Below, piece after piece: positions 37,016 to 46,393 of a stretch of 64,000 nt of DNA. The DNA lies in assembly GCA_963921195.1 (NCBI GenBank), contig OY992536.1, positions 331,283,038-331,347,037 of the forward strand, in the 5' to 3' direction. The notes beneath the pieces were generated by a model, which did no database searches, had not been told where the DNA came from, and was given only the letters and a program-made list of their open reading frames with translations. The DNA is from Pegoplata infirma (lineage: Eukaryota; Arthropoda; Insecta; Diptera; Anthomyiidae). Position 1 is the stretch's first letter, and each line of letters begins with the position of its first letter. The position numbers were made by a program, and so were the translations under genes.

Positions 37016-37150
37016 ATCAATGATAAATATACCTTTTTTATTTTGACGATTTTTTGACGATTTCTGCAAATGGGATGACGATTTTTTTTATAAAAATCGT
37101 ACATTTTTGACGATTTTGTACCCAACAATTCTGGCAACCCTGGTCATGGT

Positions 37151-37688
37151 TGAGCTTCACGAACATTATCCTTGCTAAGTTATGTTCCGAAAGATTGAAC
37201 TTTTGGTCGTCTAAAATAACACGCAGAGCTGAGCATTTATGAGTTTCTATTTAGAGTTTAAGTACTACAAATTCTGTTTTTATTACTCCCATGAAGCGGC
37301 AATCAATGTTTTTATAAATCAAGTAAACAATATATCTGTGGAGATTTGACAAAAGCATTTACTTCGATTTAAGTTCTTTTGTCAAAAATATATTAAAATT
37401 GACTTTTTCGGATACAACAAACACTTTTTCCATGATTTTTTTTAAAGATCTCAACAATTGGAAATATCAGGTTATCAGATCTCTTGAAAAATTTTGAGAA
37501 AATCATCTAGTTCTTACCATTACAGTCTCTTAAAAAAAGCTCGAAAAATATTAAAAAAAAAAAAATAAGTGCTTTTGTCAAACGTCCACAGATATGTTTT
37601 TAATACAATGTTTTAGAAAAAAATATTTTTACTCTATTTTTTAACTCTCATTTTATTAAGCTATTAAAAAAACATAGATATAGATATC
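37151..37688. other. AT-rich stretch, no gene seen
   Basis: Contains an approximate pair built on CTTTTGTCAAA and TTTGACAAAAGC (37350-37385 and 37570-37600), suggesting the remains of an inverted-repeat element whose ends I cannot set. Confidence 0.4.
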
Positions 37689-38057
37689 TACACTCAAAAA
37701 GAAACCTTGTAAAGTTACCAAAAAAATCTCGTGATTTTACGAGGCTATTCTCGTAAAATAGGAGGTAGGTATAATTCTCGTAAAATAACGAGGATTTCCT
37801 CGTAATTTTGAATGCGCCAAAAATTGGTAAAATAAACAATTTTATTGGTAAAAATATTGTTTTTAAACCGGAAAAATAAAAAAAAATGGTAAATATGTTT
37901 AAAAAAAATTGTAAATTTACACACCAAAATAGTAAATTTACAAAAAAAAAAAAAATTTTTGTTAAAGGATACTTTCCACTATCACACTTTTCCATTATAC
38001 ACATCAAAATTTTCCAACTTCCTAAAGATTTTTGGATTCTTTTTTGGTTGAAACTTA

Positions 38058-39269
38058 CAAGGGAAGTATCTCAACCCTTATGAACCGATTTGCTTTAAAC
38101 GTAAAATATATATAAAAGAGACAATTCTAAGGTTGGGGTGTCTCGGCTTATCGGCCATATCGGGGATTTAGGGGTTCAAAACATGGGTCAAAAAATGGCG
38201 AAAAAATCGTTTTTTGGATTTTTCCGCCATTTCTTTTTAAGAAACTACACTTAAAATATTATGTAAGTAAATTCAACAGAAAATACGTTTGAAACAAATG
38301 AAACTTTATTTAAAAAACGGACTACTTACATTTCATTTAAAACAAAAACATTTCTCAGTTATTTTTAAATGTTAATTAATAACTGTTGAAATCCGTAAAA
38401 ATAACTTAAAAATCCGTAAAAAATGACTGACAAAATTTTACGGAAAAAACGGTTAAAATAACGGAAATTTACATTCATTTTTATTTATTTTTTTAGAAAT
38501 AATTTTAAAAAACTTCGAACCTGAGCAGAATCGAACTCATAATTTCTGGCTGATAGCCCAGCACGCTACCCTCTGTGCCACAAGCTACTTACATATATTT
38601 TCAGCAGCTAAATTTCATTTTCAAATTCAAAAAAAAAAATTATAATTTTAGAAATTTTTAAATAACTGACAAATAACAATAAAGAACTGAAAAAAAAAAG
38701 TTACGGAAAATTTTATTTAAAAGACAGTTATGTATTTGAATAAACGTTCAAAAAGTTGTTTAGAATATTTGTATGTGAAACAAACGGATTTTCTTTTAAT
38801 ATTAACTAAAACGAAAACTATTTGTTTGACTCTGAAACAGTAACTGTAAAACTTTTATGAGTGTATATAATGTTTTCATATGAGAAGAAAGGGTTTTTTA
38901 TTGCCTATCCAATGGTAGCATAACCTTGTAAAAATTCGGCTTCTTTAAATATTTTTTTCAGGAAAATATGTAAATTTTGGGGGGTAATTATGTGAAGACA
39001 TAGACCTACGATATCCATATGGATAAGGAATAATCTTTATTAAATTTAAGTCGACCCGTATTTTTGCCCTAGATGATATTCCTGTTAGTTCGGAAGTTAT
39101 CAAAATTTTCCCGAAGGTCCACATGGTTTCATAAGGGGACAACGAAATTTTTAAACACCGATATGGCCGATAAGCCGAGACACCCCAACCTTAAAATTGT
39201 CTCTTTAATATATATTTTAAGTTTCAGGCAAATCGGTTCATAAGGGTTGAGATTGAGAGACTTCCCTTG
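38058..39269. mobile_element. PIF/Harbinger-like element, TTA TSD
   Basis: A 1,212-bp copy starting CAAGGGAAGTATCTCAACCC and ending with the inverse, with TTA on both sides (38055-38057, 39270-39272). The inverted arms run about 120 bp (GAACCGATTTG, ATTCTAAGGTTGGGGTGTCT, GGCTTATCGGCCATATCGG). The middle includes a tRNA-like module. No transposase; the 65-residue frame 38945-39142 is arm sequence. Confidence 0.85.
38512..38592 (-). other. tRNA-like module inside a TIR element
   Basis: On the minus strand: GTGGCACAGAGGGTAGCGTG (A-box-like), GCTGGGCTATCAGCCAG (anticodon-arm-like palindrome) and GAGTTCGATTCTGCTC (B-box-like), in tRNA order and spacing. The acceptor stem does not pair clearly. 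Likely a tRNA-derived insert or a captured pseudo-tRNA. Confidence 0.45.
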
Positions 39270-39866
39270 TTAGTCATATCTAATAAGTGAACAATTTCTG
39301 GGCAAATTTTTTAAAAAAATATTTCGCTAACATGGTGAAATTACGCTTGTATAATGGAAATGTGTGATAGTAAAAAGTACCCTTAACCAACATAAATCCT
39401 CGTAATAAAATCATTTTTGTAAATTAACTAGAATCCTCGTAATAAATTTTTCAATTTTTTTTTTAAATATTTTTCAATAAAAAAAAAATTGTCCGGGACT
39501 TGGAAAATTTAAAAAAAAAAAATAGAAAATTTACAAAAAAAAAAATGTTTTTTTTTTGGTAATCAACATAAATTCTCGTATAACATAATTTTTGTAAAAT
39601 AACATTTTTTTTGTAAATTAACTAGAATCCTCGTAATAAAAACTTTGTTGTAAAATTACAGTTTTTTTTGTAAAATAGCCTTGCAAAATAGTAGAATATA
39701 ATTACGAAAATAAATTTGTAAAATTAAGCTATTAAAACTGTAGTTCTCGTTTGAGCAAAGTACAAGATTTTTTGTTAAAAAACAAGGAAAATTGTTAAAT
39801 ATTGGTAGAACGGGATTACAAGGCATTGTACCAGGCGTTTTACCAGTTTTTTTTTTTTTCAGTGTA

Positions 39867-40201
39867 GAGTTATTTTTTAGACATAATAAATAAAAGTTAA
39901 CATATATATAAATATTTCTTAAAAGTTGCAAAATTCCAATTTATATTAGAAAAAAATTGAAAATAATTGTTTTACAAAAAATAAAAAAATAAAAATTAAA
40001 AAATAATAATTATGAAACAACGAAAAAGATAAAAGTTAAAAATAAAAGTTATGAAACAATGAAAATAATATTAATTAAAAATAATAGTTATATGTAACAG
40101 AAACTTTTTCTCTTAGCTTAAAATAATTAAAATCAATTTCTAAAAATATTTCTTAAAAATGTCCAATTTTTTCGACTCTTAAAAATGACCATAACTGTTA
40201 T
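39867..40201. other. AT-rich stretch, no gene seen
   Basis: A-rich imperfect tandem of AAAATAAAAATTAAAAATAA-like units (39955-40090). No gene. Confidence 0.5.
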
Positions 40202-40576
40202 TCCGGACCCTTGCATTCTAGCGATGTCCGTCCGTCCGTCCGTCCGTCTGTCCGTCTGTCCGTCCGTCTGTCCGTCTGTCCGTCTGTAGTTAACACGATG
40301 CAGTCCAAAATAAAAGAGCTAGACTCCCGACATTGGGCACGAATATGTCTAATGTTCCTAGGCAGGTTAAGTTCGTAAAGGAGCAAAATCGGTCCAGGGG
40401 GAAAAAAGTTCCCCCTTGAGGAACTAAACCAACCTCTGAAAAATACCATATTTTTACATGATTTTCTTTGTTTTTGTTTAACAAAGAAGTTCAAAATCCT
40501 GCATTTGGACCCACAGAATTAAAAAATGTCGTTTTTTCGGTACGCCCCCCCCCTTCTTTTATGGGCGAGGAATATT
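40202..40576 (+). mobile_element. ATTCGGC-hairpin element (copy g), fragment
   Basis: Starts just before the GTCC/GTCT microsatellite and keeps CAGTCCAAAATAAAAGAGCT, CCTAGGCAGGTTAAGTTCG and CCAGGGGGAAAAAAGTTCCC. It stops where copy h begins. Minus-strand frames of 64-98 residues recur in copies c and h at the same place and are repeat sequence. Confidence 0.75.
40226..40287. repeat. GTCC/GTCT microsatellite
   Basis: About 15 tetranucleotides of the GTCY type within hairpin copy g. Shorter versions lie at 40710-40756 (copy h) and 41275-41321 (copy i). Confidence 0.95.
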
Positions 40577-41131
40577 TTTTTTATACCCTCCAACTACAGT
40601 ATGGGGGTATACTCACTTTGTCATTCCGTGTGTAACGCATCGAAATATCGGTCGGGGACCCCATAAAGTATATATATTATTGATCAGTGATCGATTCTAA
40701 GACATTCTACCGATGTCCGTCCGTCCGTCCGTCTGTCTGTCCGTCCGTCCGTCTGTAGTTAACACGATGCAGTCCAAAATAAAAGAGCTAGATCCCTCAA
40801 GTTTGGCACAAATATGTCCTGTGTTCCTAGGCAGGTTAAGTTCGGAAATTGGCCAAATCGGACCAGGGAGAAAAAAGTTCCCCCTTGAAGAACTAAACCA
40901 ACCTCTAAAAAAATTCACTTTTTTACATGTTTTTTTGTATTTTTGCTAAGTAAATGAAACATTTGGTATATTTATCGCGATGGGAAGGTGCTCTCAACGT
41001 CCCTCAATGACCCTATCACCCCCCCCCCCCCAAAAAAAAGAAACGCCCCTGACAAATTTTTGTTTTTAATTTTTTGTACATTTTGGAGGGTATAAAAGAT
41101 TCGGCACAGCCGAATTTAACACTCTCACTTG
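40577..41131 (+). mobile_element. ATTCGGC-hairpin element (copy h), apparently complete
   Basis: A 555-bp reference copy. Order: TTTATACCCTCCAACTACAG front; TCATTCCGTGTGTAACGCAT; GACCCCATAAAGTATATATA; GTCY microsatellite; CAGTCCAAAATAAAAGAGC; GGACCAGGGAGAAAAAAG; C-run; GGAGGGTATAAAAGATTCGG; hairpin ATTCGGCACAGCCGAAT; ACTCTCACTTG. The front ATACCCTCC and the rear GGAGGGTAT are inverse of each other. No ORF of its own. Confidence 0.9.
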
Positions 41132-41137
41132 TTTATA

Positions 41138-41776
41138 TTTTTATACCCTCCACTTAGTGATAGAGCGTATATATAAGTTTGTCATTCCGTTTGTAACTCA
41201 TCGAAATATCGGTCTGGGACCCCATAAAGTATATATATTCATGATGCCCGATCGATTTTAAGACATTCTAGCGATGTCCGTCTGTCCGTCTGTCCGTCTG
41301 TCCGTCTGTCCGTCTGTCTGTGGAAAATGCTCTCGCGGACAAAATATTGCACAGAGATGACTGAAACTTAACATATATATTGGAAGTTGTCCCGAGAAGT
41401 TTGGTATTGCATTTGAGCGATATCAGTTCAGCGGTTCAAAAGTTATGAACGAAAATGTAAGCACACCTCAAAAATTTCAGTACATTCAACATAACCTAAA
41501 AATACAAAATGCTTTAATTCGGCTTCTGGTTGACATATGTGAACATAATTAAACGCCAAATGGTATTTAAACAAGTACGAACATATTTTTTGACAAAAAA
41601 AGAAAAAAATCGCGGATTTTTTTTTTACCAAAATTTTTTTTTGCTGAAATTTTTTTTTTAATTTTTTTTTTTTTTAAAAGTAATTTCCTTTTAAATAAAG
41701 TTGTTTGCAATAATCTTTTTGAAATTGTGGAGGGTATCACTACATTCGGCAAGGCCGAATTTAACTTTTTTACTTG
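41138..41776 (+). mobile_element. ATTCGGC-hairpin element (copy i), complete, tandem to h
   Basis: Head-to-tail with copy h, six bases apart. It has the same front, microsatellite and hairpin (ATTCGGCAAGGCCGAAT near 41744-41760) but a different middle (CAGAGATGACTGAAACTTAA, GCGGTTCAAAAGTTATGAAC), resembling the middle of copies e and m. So at least two subfamilies share the same ends. Confidence 0.85.
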
Positions 41777-41792
41777 TTTTTATTAACTTTAG

Positions 41793-42698
41793 ATGTCTAA
41801 ATATAATTTTACGATTCCCGGATACACATTCCACAAAACAAATCACCCTGATTGCTCACGATTTTCAATTAAGAAAAATGACTTTGAAGAGTTTTTTAAA
41901 ACACATGTTAACCGCTTCCTGGCTTGTGATGTTTATAACGCGAAACATACCTACTGGGGTAACCCCAAGAGGGAGACAGCTTTACTACTCACTAGTAGAT
42001 CGGAGTAACGGATTGAATTTTATTTTACCTGGTCAATCCACATATTGGCCATCGGATCCTGGAAAAATTCCAGATCTTATAGATTTTGGAATAATAAAGA
42101 ACATAGACAGAATTACAATTTCTGTTGAAACCTCTCTTGACCTCTCTTCAGATCATTCCCCTGTAATTTTATCTCATTACTATAAGCCCAATGTTCAGAA
42201 TAAGAACTACAAATTGGAGGGAAATTGGCTTAAATATAATAAATTTGTTAGTAGCCACATTCAAGTAAATCTTATCTTGGAATGTAAAGGGGACAAAGAC
42301 GACTGCCATGGATCTATGACCTTCAATTATGGGGTACGACCAGTGTGTTAAATATTGAGCTTATACAGAGGGCACAATCAAAAATCCTTAGAAGGATAAC
42401 GGGAGCGCCATGGTACATTCGAAATGAGAGTATTCACAGAGTTTTAAATATACCATACATAAAGGATGAGTTTATAAAACTGAAAACACAATACAACGTA
42501 AAACTGCAGATCCACCCTAATCCTCTGGCAAAAGACCTTACCCAAAGCAGGTCGCATTCCAGACTGCGAAGAGCAGATCTGCCGCCCTTGTAGTCAAGAG
42601 GCCCATCTTACCAATTGACTCTCATGGGAGTATCTAGTTTTTTAAGATAGCTATTTAAACTTAGGCAGATTCAATAATTAAAAATAAAGCTTAAAAAA
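41793..42698 (+). pseudogene. Jockey-like LINE, internally deleted: endonuclease joined to RT C-terminus
   Basis: A non-LTR retrotransposon remnant. The first part encodes the later half of the apurinic-type endonuclease: YNAKHTYWG, then, after a frame change near 41960, GRQLYYSLVDRSN, YWPSDPGKIPDLIDF and SDHSPVIL (a conserved endonuclease motif). Near 42300 it jumps straight to the C-terminal part of the second ORF: LQLWGTTSVLNIELIQRAQ, then LRRITGAPWYIRNESIHRV, then HPNPLAKDL, with a stop at about 42593. The reverse transcriptase catalytic core is absent. A 100-bp 3' UTR ending in an A-rich tail follows. It lies between the hairpin ends of copies i and j. Clade assigned from motif pattern. 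Confidence 0.8.
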
Positions 42699-43304
42699 CA
42701 AGTAAGATTGTTAAATTCGGCTGTGTCGAATCTTTGACATCCTCCAACATATATAAAAAAGAAAGTTACAGGGGGCGCTTTTTTGTGGGTTAGGGGAGGG
42801 GTGGGAAGTGGGGTCGGCTGGGGGTAATTTTTTCCTTTCGCGGTTTATGTTTATTTTTTCGCATTATTTAAATATTACTTTTAAGTCCATGTCCAAAAAT
42901 GGGGGTGGGCCAAGAAAAAGAAATTGTTTAGTCCCCCAGGTCCAAATGCAGGACTGCAGAAGTTCTTCCGACACTATAATGTTTTGTTTTCTCAAAAAAA
43001 GTATAATAAAATCTGTAAAAAAATTGCGTTTTCAGAGCTTTAGTTCCTTAAGGGGGAACTTTTTCCCCCTGGTCCGATTTTGCCCATCTAATAACTTACC
43101 CAGCCTATGACCATAAAACATATTTGTGCCAAGCTTCAGGAGTATAGTTCTTTTATTTTGGACTGTATCGTGTCTTCCACAGACATACGAACATCGCTAG
43201 AATGTCTTAGAATTGATCACTGATCAATAATATACTTTATGGGGTCCTAGACATTTATTTCGATGCGTTACAACCCCCATACTGTGGTTGGAGGGTATAA
43301 AAAA
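42699..43304 (-). mobile_element. ATTCGGC-hairpin element (copy j), apparently complete
   Basis: Minus-strand copy: hairpin end at 42699-42735 (ATTCGGCTGTGTCGAAT), G-rich stretch, AAGGGGGAACTTTTTCCCCC near 43049, GCCCATCTAATAACTTACCC, TTTGGACTGTATCGTGTC, ATACTTTATGGGGTCCTAGA, and the front end GTTGGAGGGTATAA. The GTCY microsatellite is reduced to a trace. The 100-residue frame at 42808-43110 is repeat sequence. Confidence 0.85.
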
Positions 43305-43312
43305 CTAAAACA

Positions 43313-43370
43313 GAATTTGTAGAGGGTATTTAAAGAGTCAGCATAGCCGAATGTAGATTTCCCACTTCTT
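43313..43370 (+). mobile_element. ATTCGGC-hairpin element end (copy k)
   Basis: A short terminal fragment: GTAGAGGGTATTTAAAGAG, a decayed hairpin (GTCAGCATAGCCGAAT), then TTCCCACTTC. Confidence 0.5.
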
Positions 43371-44170
43371 CTCTCTAATAACAAAAAACAACATAGAACT
43401 ACTATCTATGATTGTACATTTGTTTGTTAAAATAATTAAAGCTCAATTAATTGGAAAAAAAAATAAATTATTTTTAGTGATGGTGGTCATGGCCCACTTG
43501 AAATCGAAATCAGTATACGAGTATGTACATGCTGATATGATGTGTGTGATAAGCTTTTACCAAATAAACAATGTGGAAGTGATTGTTGTTTGTGTACGCT
43601 ACTACTGTGATTTTTTTTTTTTTTTTGTTTACTAGTTTATTGATATTGCCGATATTGTTCTGTATTGTTAGATTTGTTGTAAGTAAGTAATTAAGTAATA
43701 TGGATGTCATAAATCAATAATTACCGAAAATTCTATATCAGACTGTATACCATTGTTTGTATGTTGGTAGGTGGTACATTATGTATTATTTGTCATCATT
43801 ATCACATCATGGGCCACTTTTAATTTGATTTGAAAAGCTTTCAACTGCGTACGGTAGTCTCCCGATACACATGTACAGACATACTATTTGGTTAACAACT
43901 TTTGATATCACCTAAACTTGCAGGGGTGGTTACTTACTGCTGGTTGTTCAATTTATAAGATAAAAGTTCGATTTCATCGTTTTGATTGTGTGTCACTTCG
44001 GACATCCCTAATACACCTTCATGTACTGAGTTGGGGTCAGTTTCATGTGATTTTGCAAAATTTCCTCAGTCATAATCAGAAGCTGTCATGACAGTTGCTG
44101 ACATGTTAGAGCGTGCTTACTTTTTAGTGACATTTCCCCAAAGACATCTTTGACAGGAAAAAGGTTTGTT
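43371..44170. other. Possibly single-copy DNA, no gene seen
   Basis: Less AT-biased than its surroundings and without repeats shared elsewhere in the window. The overlapping opposite-strand frames at 43408-43710 carry no recognisable domain. Could be host intronic or intergenic sequence. Confidence 0.4.
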
Positions 44171-44409
44171 TTGTACACAGAAAAAAAGTTGTCAATACAA
44201 TTAATTTCATTGTTAATACAATTAAATATTTAATTGAAACTGAGCCTACATTGAATTTTGTCAATACAACATTGACTTTTGTAACTTTTGAAAAAAATAT
44301 CAACTTATTTTGGTCAATTAAATTAAATTTAACGGAAATAAACATGCTTTTATGTCATTTTATTGAAGAAATCTAAAATTAGAACAAAAAAAATCAAAAA
44401 TTAAAAAAA

Positions 44410-44490
44410 AAACATAAGCCGGCAGCTGGAATCGAACCCGCCACGAACATAAAACGAGTCTAGCACACTACCACCGTGCTATTCCTTGTA
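44410..44490 (-). other. tRNA-like module, copy 1 of 3
   Basis: Minus strand: TAGCACGGTGGTAGTGTGC (A-box and a well-paired D-arm, GCAC/GTGC), then TAGACTCG, then GGCGGGTTCGATTCCAGC (T-arm with B-box, one mismatch in the stem), then TGCCGGC. The 5' side has no partner for the acceptor strand, so it is not a complete tRNA. Confidence 0.5.
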
Positions 44491-44539
44491 TATATTTGTA
44501 GTTGACTATACGCGTTTATTAAATAAAAAAAAAAAAACA

Positions 44540-44615
44540 TCTAACGGCAGCTGGAATCGAACCGGCAATGGACATGGTACGAGTCTAGCACCTTACTACC
44601 ATGTTATTTCTTATA
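44540..44615 (-). other. tRNA-like module, copy 2 of 3
   Basis: The same layout as copy 1 with drift: the B-box region GCCGGTTCGATTCCAGCTG is well kept, and the A-box side (TAACATGGTAGTAAGGTGC) is altered. Confidence 0.45.
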
Positions 44616-44699
44616 TATATTGTACTTGACTTATCGCGTATAAAATGTGTTGCAGAATAGCAAAACAAATATAATATCAAAATAAAAATAAAAAATGTT

Positions 44700-44775
44700 T
44701 TCGCCAGCTGGCAGCGAACCTGCAATGTTCATGATTCGAGTCTATCACACTACCACCGAGCTATCGTCACATATA
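44700..44775 (-). other. tRNA-like module, copy 3 of 3
   Basis: The most decayed copy: GATAGCTCGGTGGTAGTGTG keeps the A-box but the B-box side reads GCAGGTTCGCTGCCAGCTGG, with the invariant ATTC altered. Confidence 0.45.
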
Positions 44776-45236
44776 TTTGAGCTTCATTAAATAAATTTAT
44801 AAAGTGTCTGTGTTATCAATGAGCATTTTATGCCTTTTTTAACAATGATTTTAATTGATGTATTTAATTTGATATTAAATTGGATTTTTGTCACATTAAC
44901 TATATACATTGTTGATACAATTAAAAGCGTCGTTAAACTGCAAGTTAGATGCTAAGAATTTGTTTTGTTACTTTTGATTTGACTCAATGAAATCGATGTC
45001 ATTGAGCATTTTATATGAAAAAATCAATGACTCAATGGTTCGGGCCCAACTCTGGTTAATATGAACGTATTTTAGTTTAAAATTAAACATTTTTTTTAGT
45101 GTTTGTTTCATATGTTTAAATAAACACAGCAACATATTTTATGCGAAGATCCTTGCAACAACCATATTTTTTTTAATAAAAAAAAAAAGTATTCTTAATG
45201 ACACCAAAAGTGACATCAGTTTACTGATTGCAGATG

Positions 45237-45451
45237 TGGACTAATCAAATTAATTACAACACTTTTGGTGCAGTTGATGAAGACAAAGTATGCAAACTCT
45301 GTAATTTGGGTGCGATGGAGACCTTTGAACACTTCTTATGTATTTGTCCTGTTCTTAAGGAATTCAGATTAGCGAGTTTTGGGAAGCACTTTTTATAGCA
45401 TATGAGTGCCGGCCGTTAGGGCTAGATCACCCCTTGGATAATAATAATAAT
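45237..45451 (+). pseudogene. LINE ORF2 C-terminal zinc knuckle with TAA-repeat tail
   Basis: A 5'-truncated non-LTR retrotransposon. The 54-codon frame ends with CKLCNLGAMETFEHFLCIC, a C-X2-C-X9-H-X4-C knuckle, followed by PVLKEFRLASFGKHF and a stop at 45396-45398. After a short UTR come AATAATAATAAT repeats (45437-45451). Knuckles of this form occur at the ORF2 end in R1/I-group LINEs, and TAA-repeat tails are typical of the I clade; the clade is inferred. The fragment at 61089 has a similar knuckle. Confidence 0.7.
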
Positions 45452-45584
45452 CGACGTTAAAACATATTTCTATACAAATTGTTTTTGTTTTTATAATCGA
45501 CTTTAAAAAGTTATATAGAAAATAAAAAAAAAAAACTTATGTATGTTAAAATAGATTTTTTATTTTTCTTTAGTTTGTGCCATT

Positions 45585-46393
45585 CACAGAAAAAATTTTA
45601 AACGAATTTCAATCAACAAAAACACGGAATCAAATTGTACGTTATATAAAAGTTTTTCAGTCAAAACTTTTTTCGATTTTGATCAAAAATTTTATCTATT
45701 TGTTATTTTCAGTCAATCAAAATAATGATTGATTTAACATATGAATTGTAAGCTTATGACAAAATTATCAAACAATTCATCGTTTTTGCTTTACAATATG
45801 TTGCCGACAATAAAAAAAGTAAAACGAGATATATTGGTATATCTTTGAATCAGTGACGGTCCGTGAAGTTGTCACTGGGTGTTCTCTAATTTATAAAAAC
45901 AGAAAATTTAAGTATAAAATTCATGTTTTCATGGACCTAACGCATTCCCGAGATAGGTAAAGATGGGATGTTACTAGTTTTGTAAATTTTTTAATGAGAT
46001 GCAGCCTAAATTCTATTTTATGGTCATTTTGTTGCCTCACCACATCGACAATTAACAAAAAGCATTATTTCGCAAATAAATGGAGTACAAAAATTAATTT
46101 TGGATGTATGTCAACAAAAAAAATTAAAACTGAGGCTTTGTCTACCACGGGAATGTGTTACGTCCAGAAAAACATATTTTATATACATAAATTTTATATT
46201 TTAAATAAGTAGAGAACACCCAGTGACAACTTCACGGACCGTCACTGCTTTGAATTAATCTATTCAAATAAATTAAATCGAAAAAAATCTGGTATGTTGA
46301 AAATTTGTTTTTCGACAGTTAAAGAAAATAACAACAATTTTAATCAAACCGTTGATTGACTCATTTAAAATTTAGCTAATAATTTTTTGTGTG
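45585..46393. mobile_element. Y-family TIR element (copy 1), interrupted by a hAT MITE
   Basis: Starts CACAGAAAAAATTTTAAACG and ends AATAATTTTTTGTGTG. Its reverse complement matches copy 2 at 60980-62382 block by block (GATTTAACATATGAATTG, TTTTCGACAGTTAAAG). Flanks here are TT on both sides, whereas copy 2 has TA. Non-coding. Confidence 0.7.
45851..46247. mobile_element. hAT-like MITE, 37-bp perfect TIRs, exact TSD
   Basis: A 397-bp element. The TIR starts CAGTGACGGTCCGTGAAGTT and is perfect over about 37 bp. Exact 8-bp TSDs CTTTGAAT (45843-45850, 46248-46255). The unbroken TIRs and TSDs suggest it is one of the younger insertions. The 72-residue frame at 45994-46212 is internal and has no known domain. 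Confidence 0.92.

Larger units (their letters stand above)
36056..37142. mobile_element. hAT-like element with exact 8-bp TSD, outer of three nested
   Basis: Starts CACTGTTGCCAGA and ends TTCTGGCAACCCTG, with exact 8-bp TSDs GTCATGGT (36048-36055, 37143-37150). The own sequence is a short stretch at each side full of TTTGACGATTTTTACCC-type repeats in direct orientation. The middle is hairpin copy l. Confidence 0.85.
37691..39864. mobile_element. T-family TIR element, TA flanks, interrupted
   Basis: Starts CACTCAAAAAGAAACC and ends TTTTTTTTTTCAGTG, with TA on both sides (37689-37690, 39865-39866). Its sequence repeats CTCGTAAAAT and ACGAGGATTTCCTCGT motifs in both halves. A CAAGGG element fills 38058-39269, leaving about 960 bp of its own. 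The frames at 37648-38083 and 39656-39931 follow the inverted halves and are not genes. Confidence 0.75.
44172..45000. mobile_element. Unclassified element containing three tRNA-like modules
   Basis: Begins TACACAGAAAAAAAGTTGTC and shares 44190-44300 with 4745-4915. Its centre has three similar tRNA-like segments (44410-44490, 44540-44615, 44700-44775), each preceded by an A-rich run. The right end is uncertain (ACATTGTTGATACAATTAAA near 44908 echoes the left). No protein. Confidence 0.5.

Noticed and set aside
43408..43710. Overlapping opposite-strand frames of 66-75 residues in a repeat-poor stretch
   Set aside because: No domain, no splice context and no start context that distinguishes them from chance.
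44410..44775. Genuine tRNA gene cluster
   Set aside because: A- and B-box motifs are present but acceptor stems do not pair and the copies decay progressively; recorded as tRNA-like modules instead.
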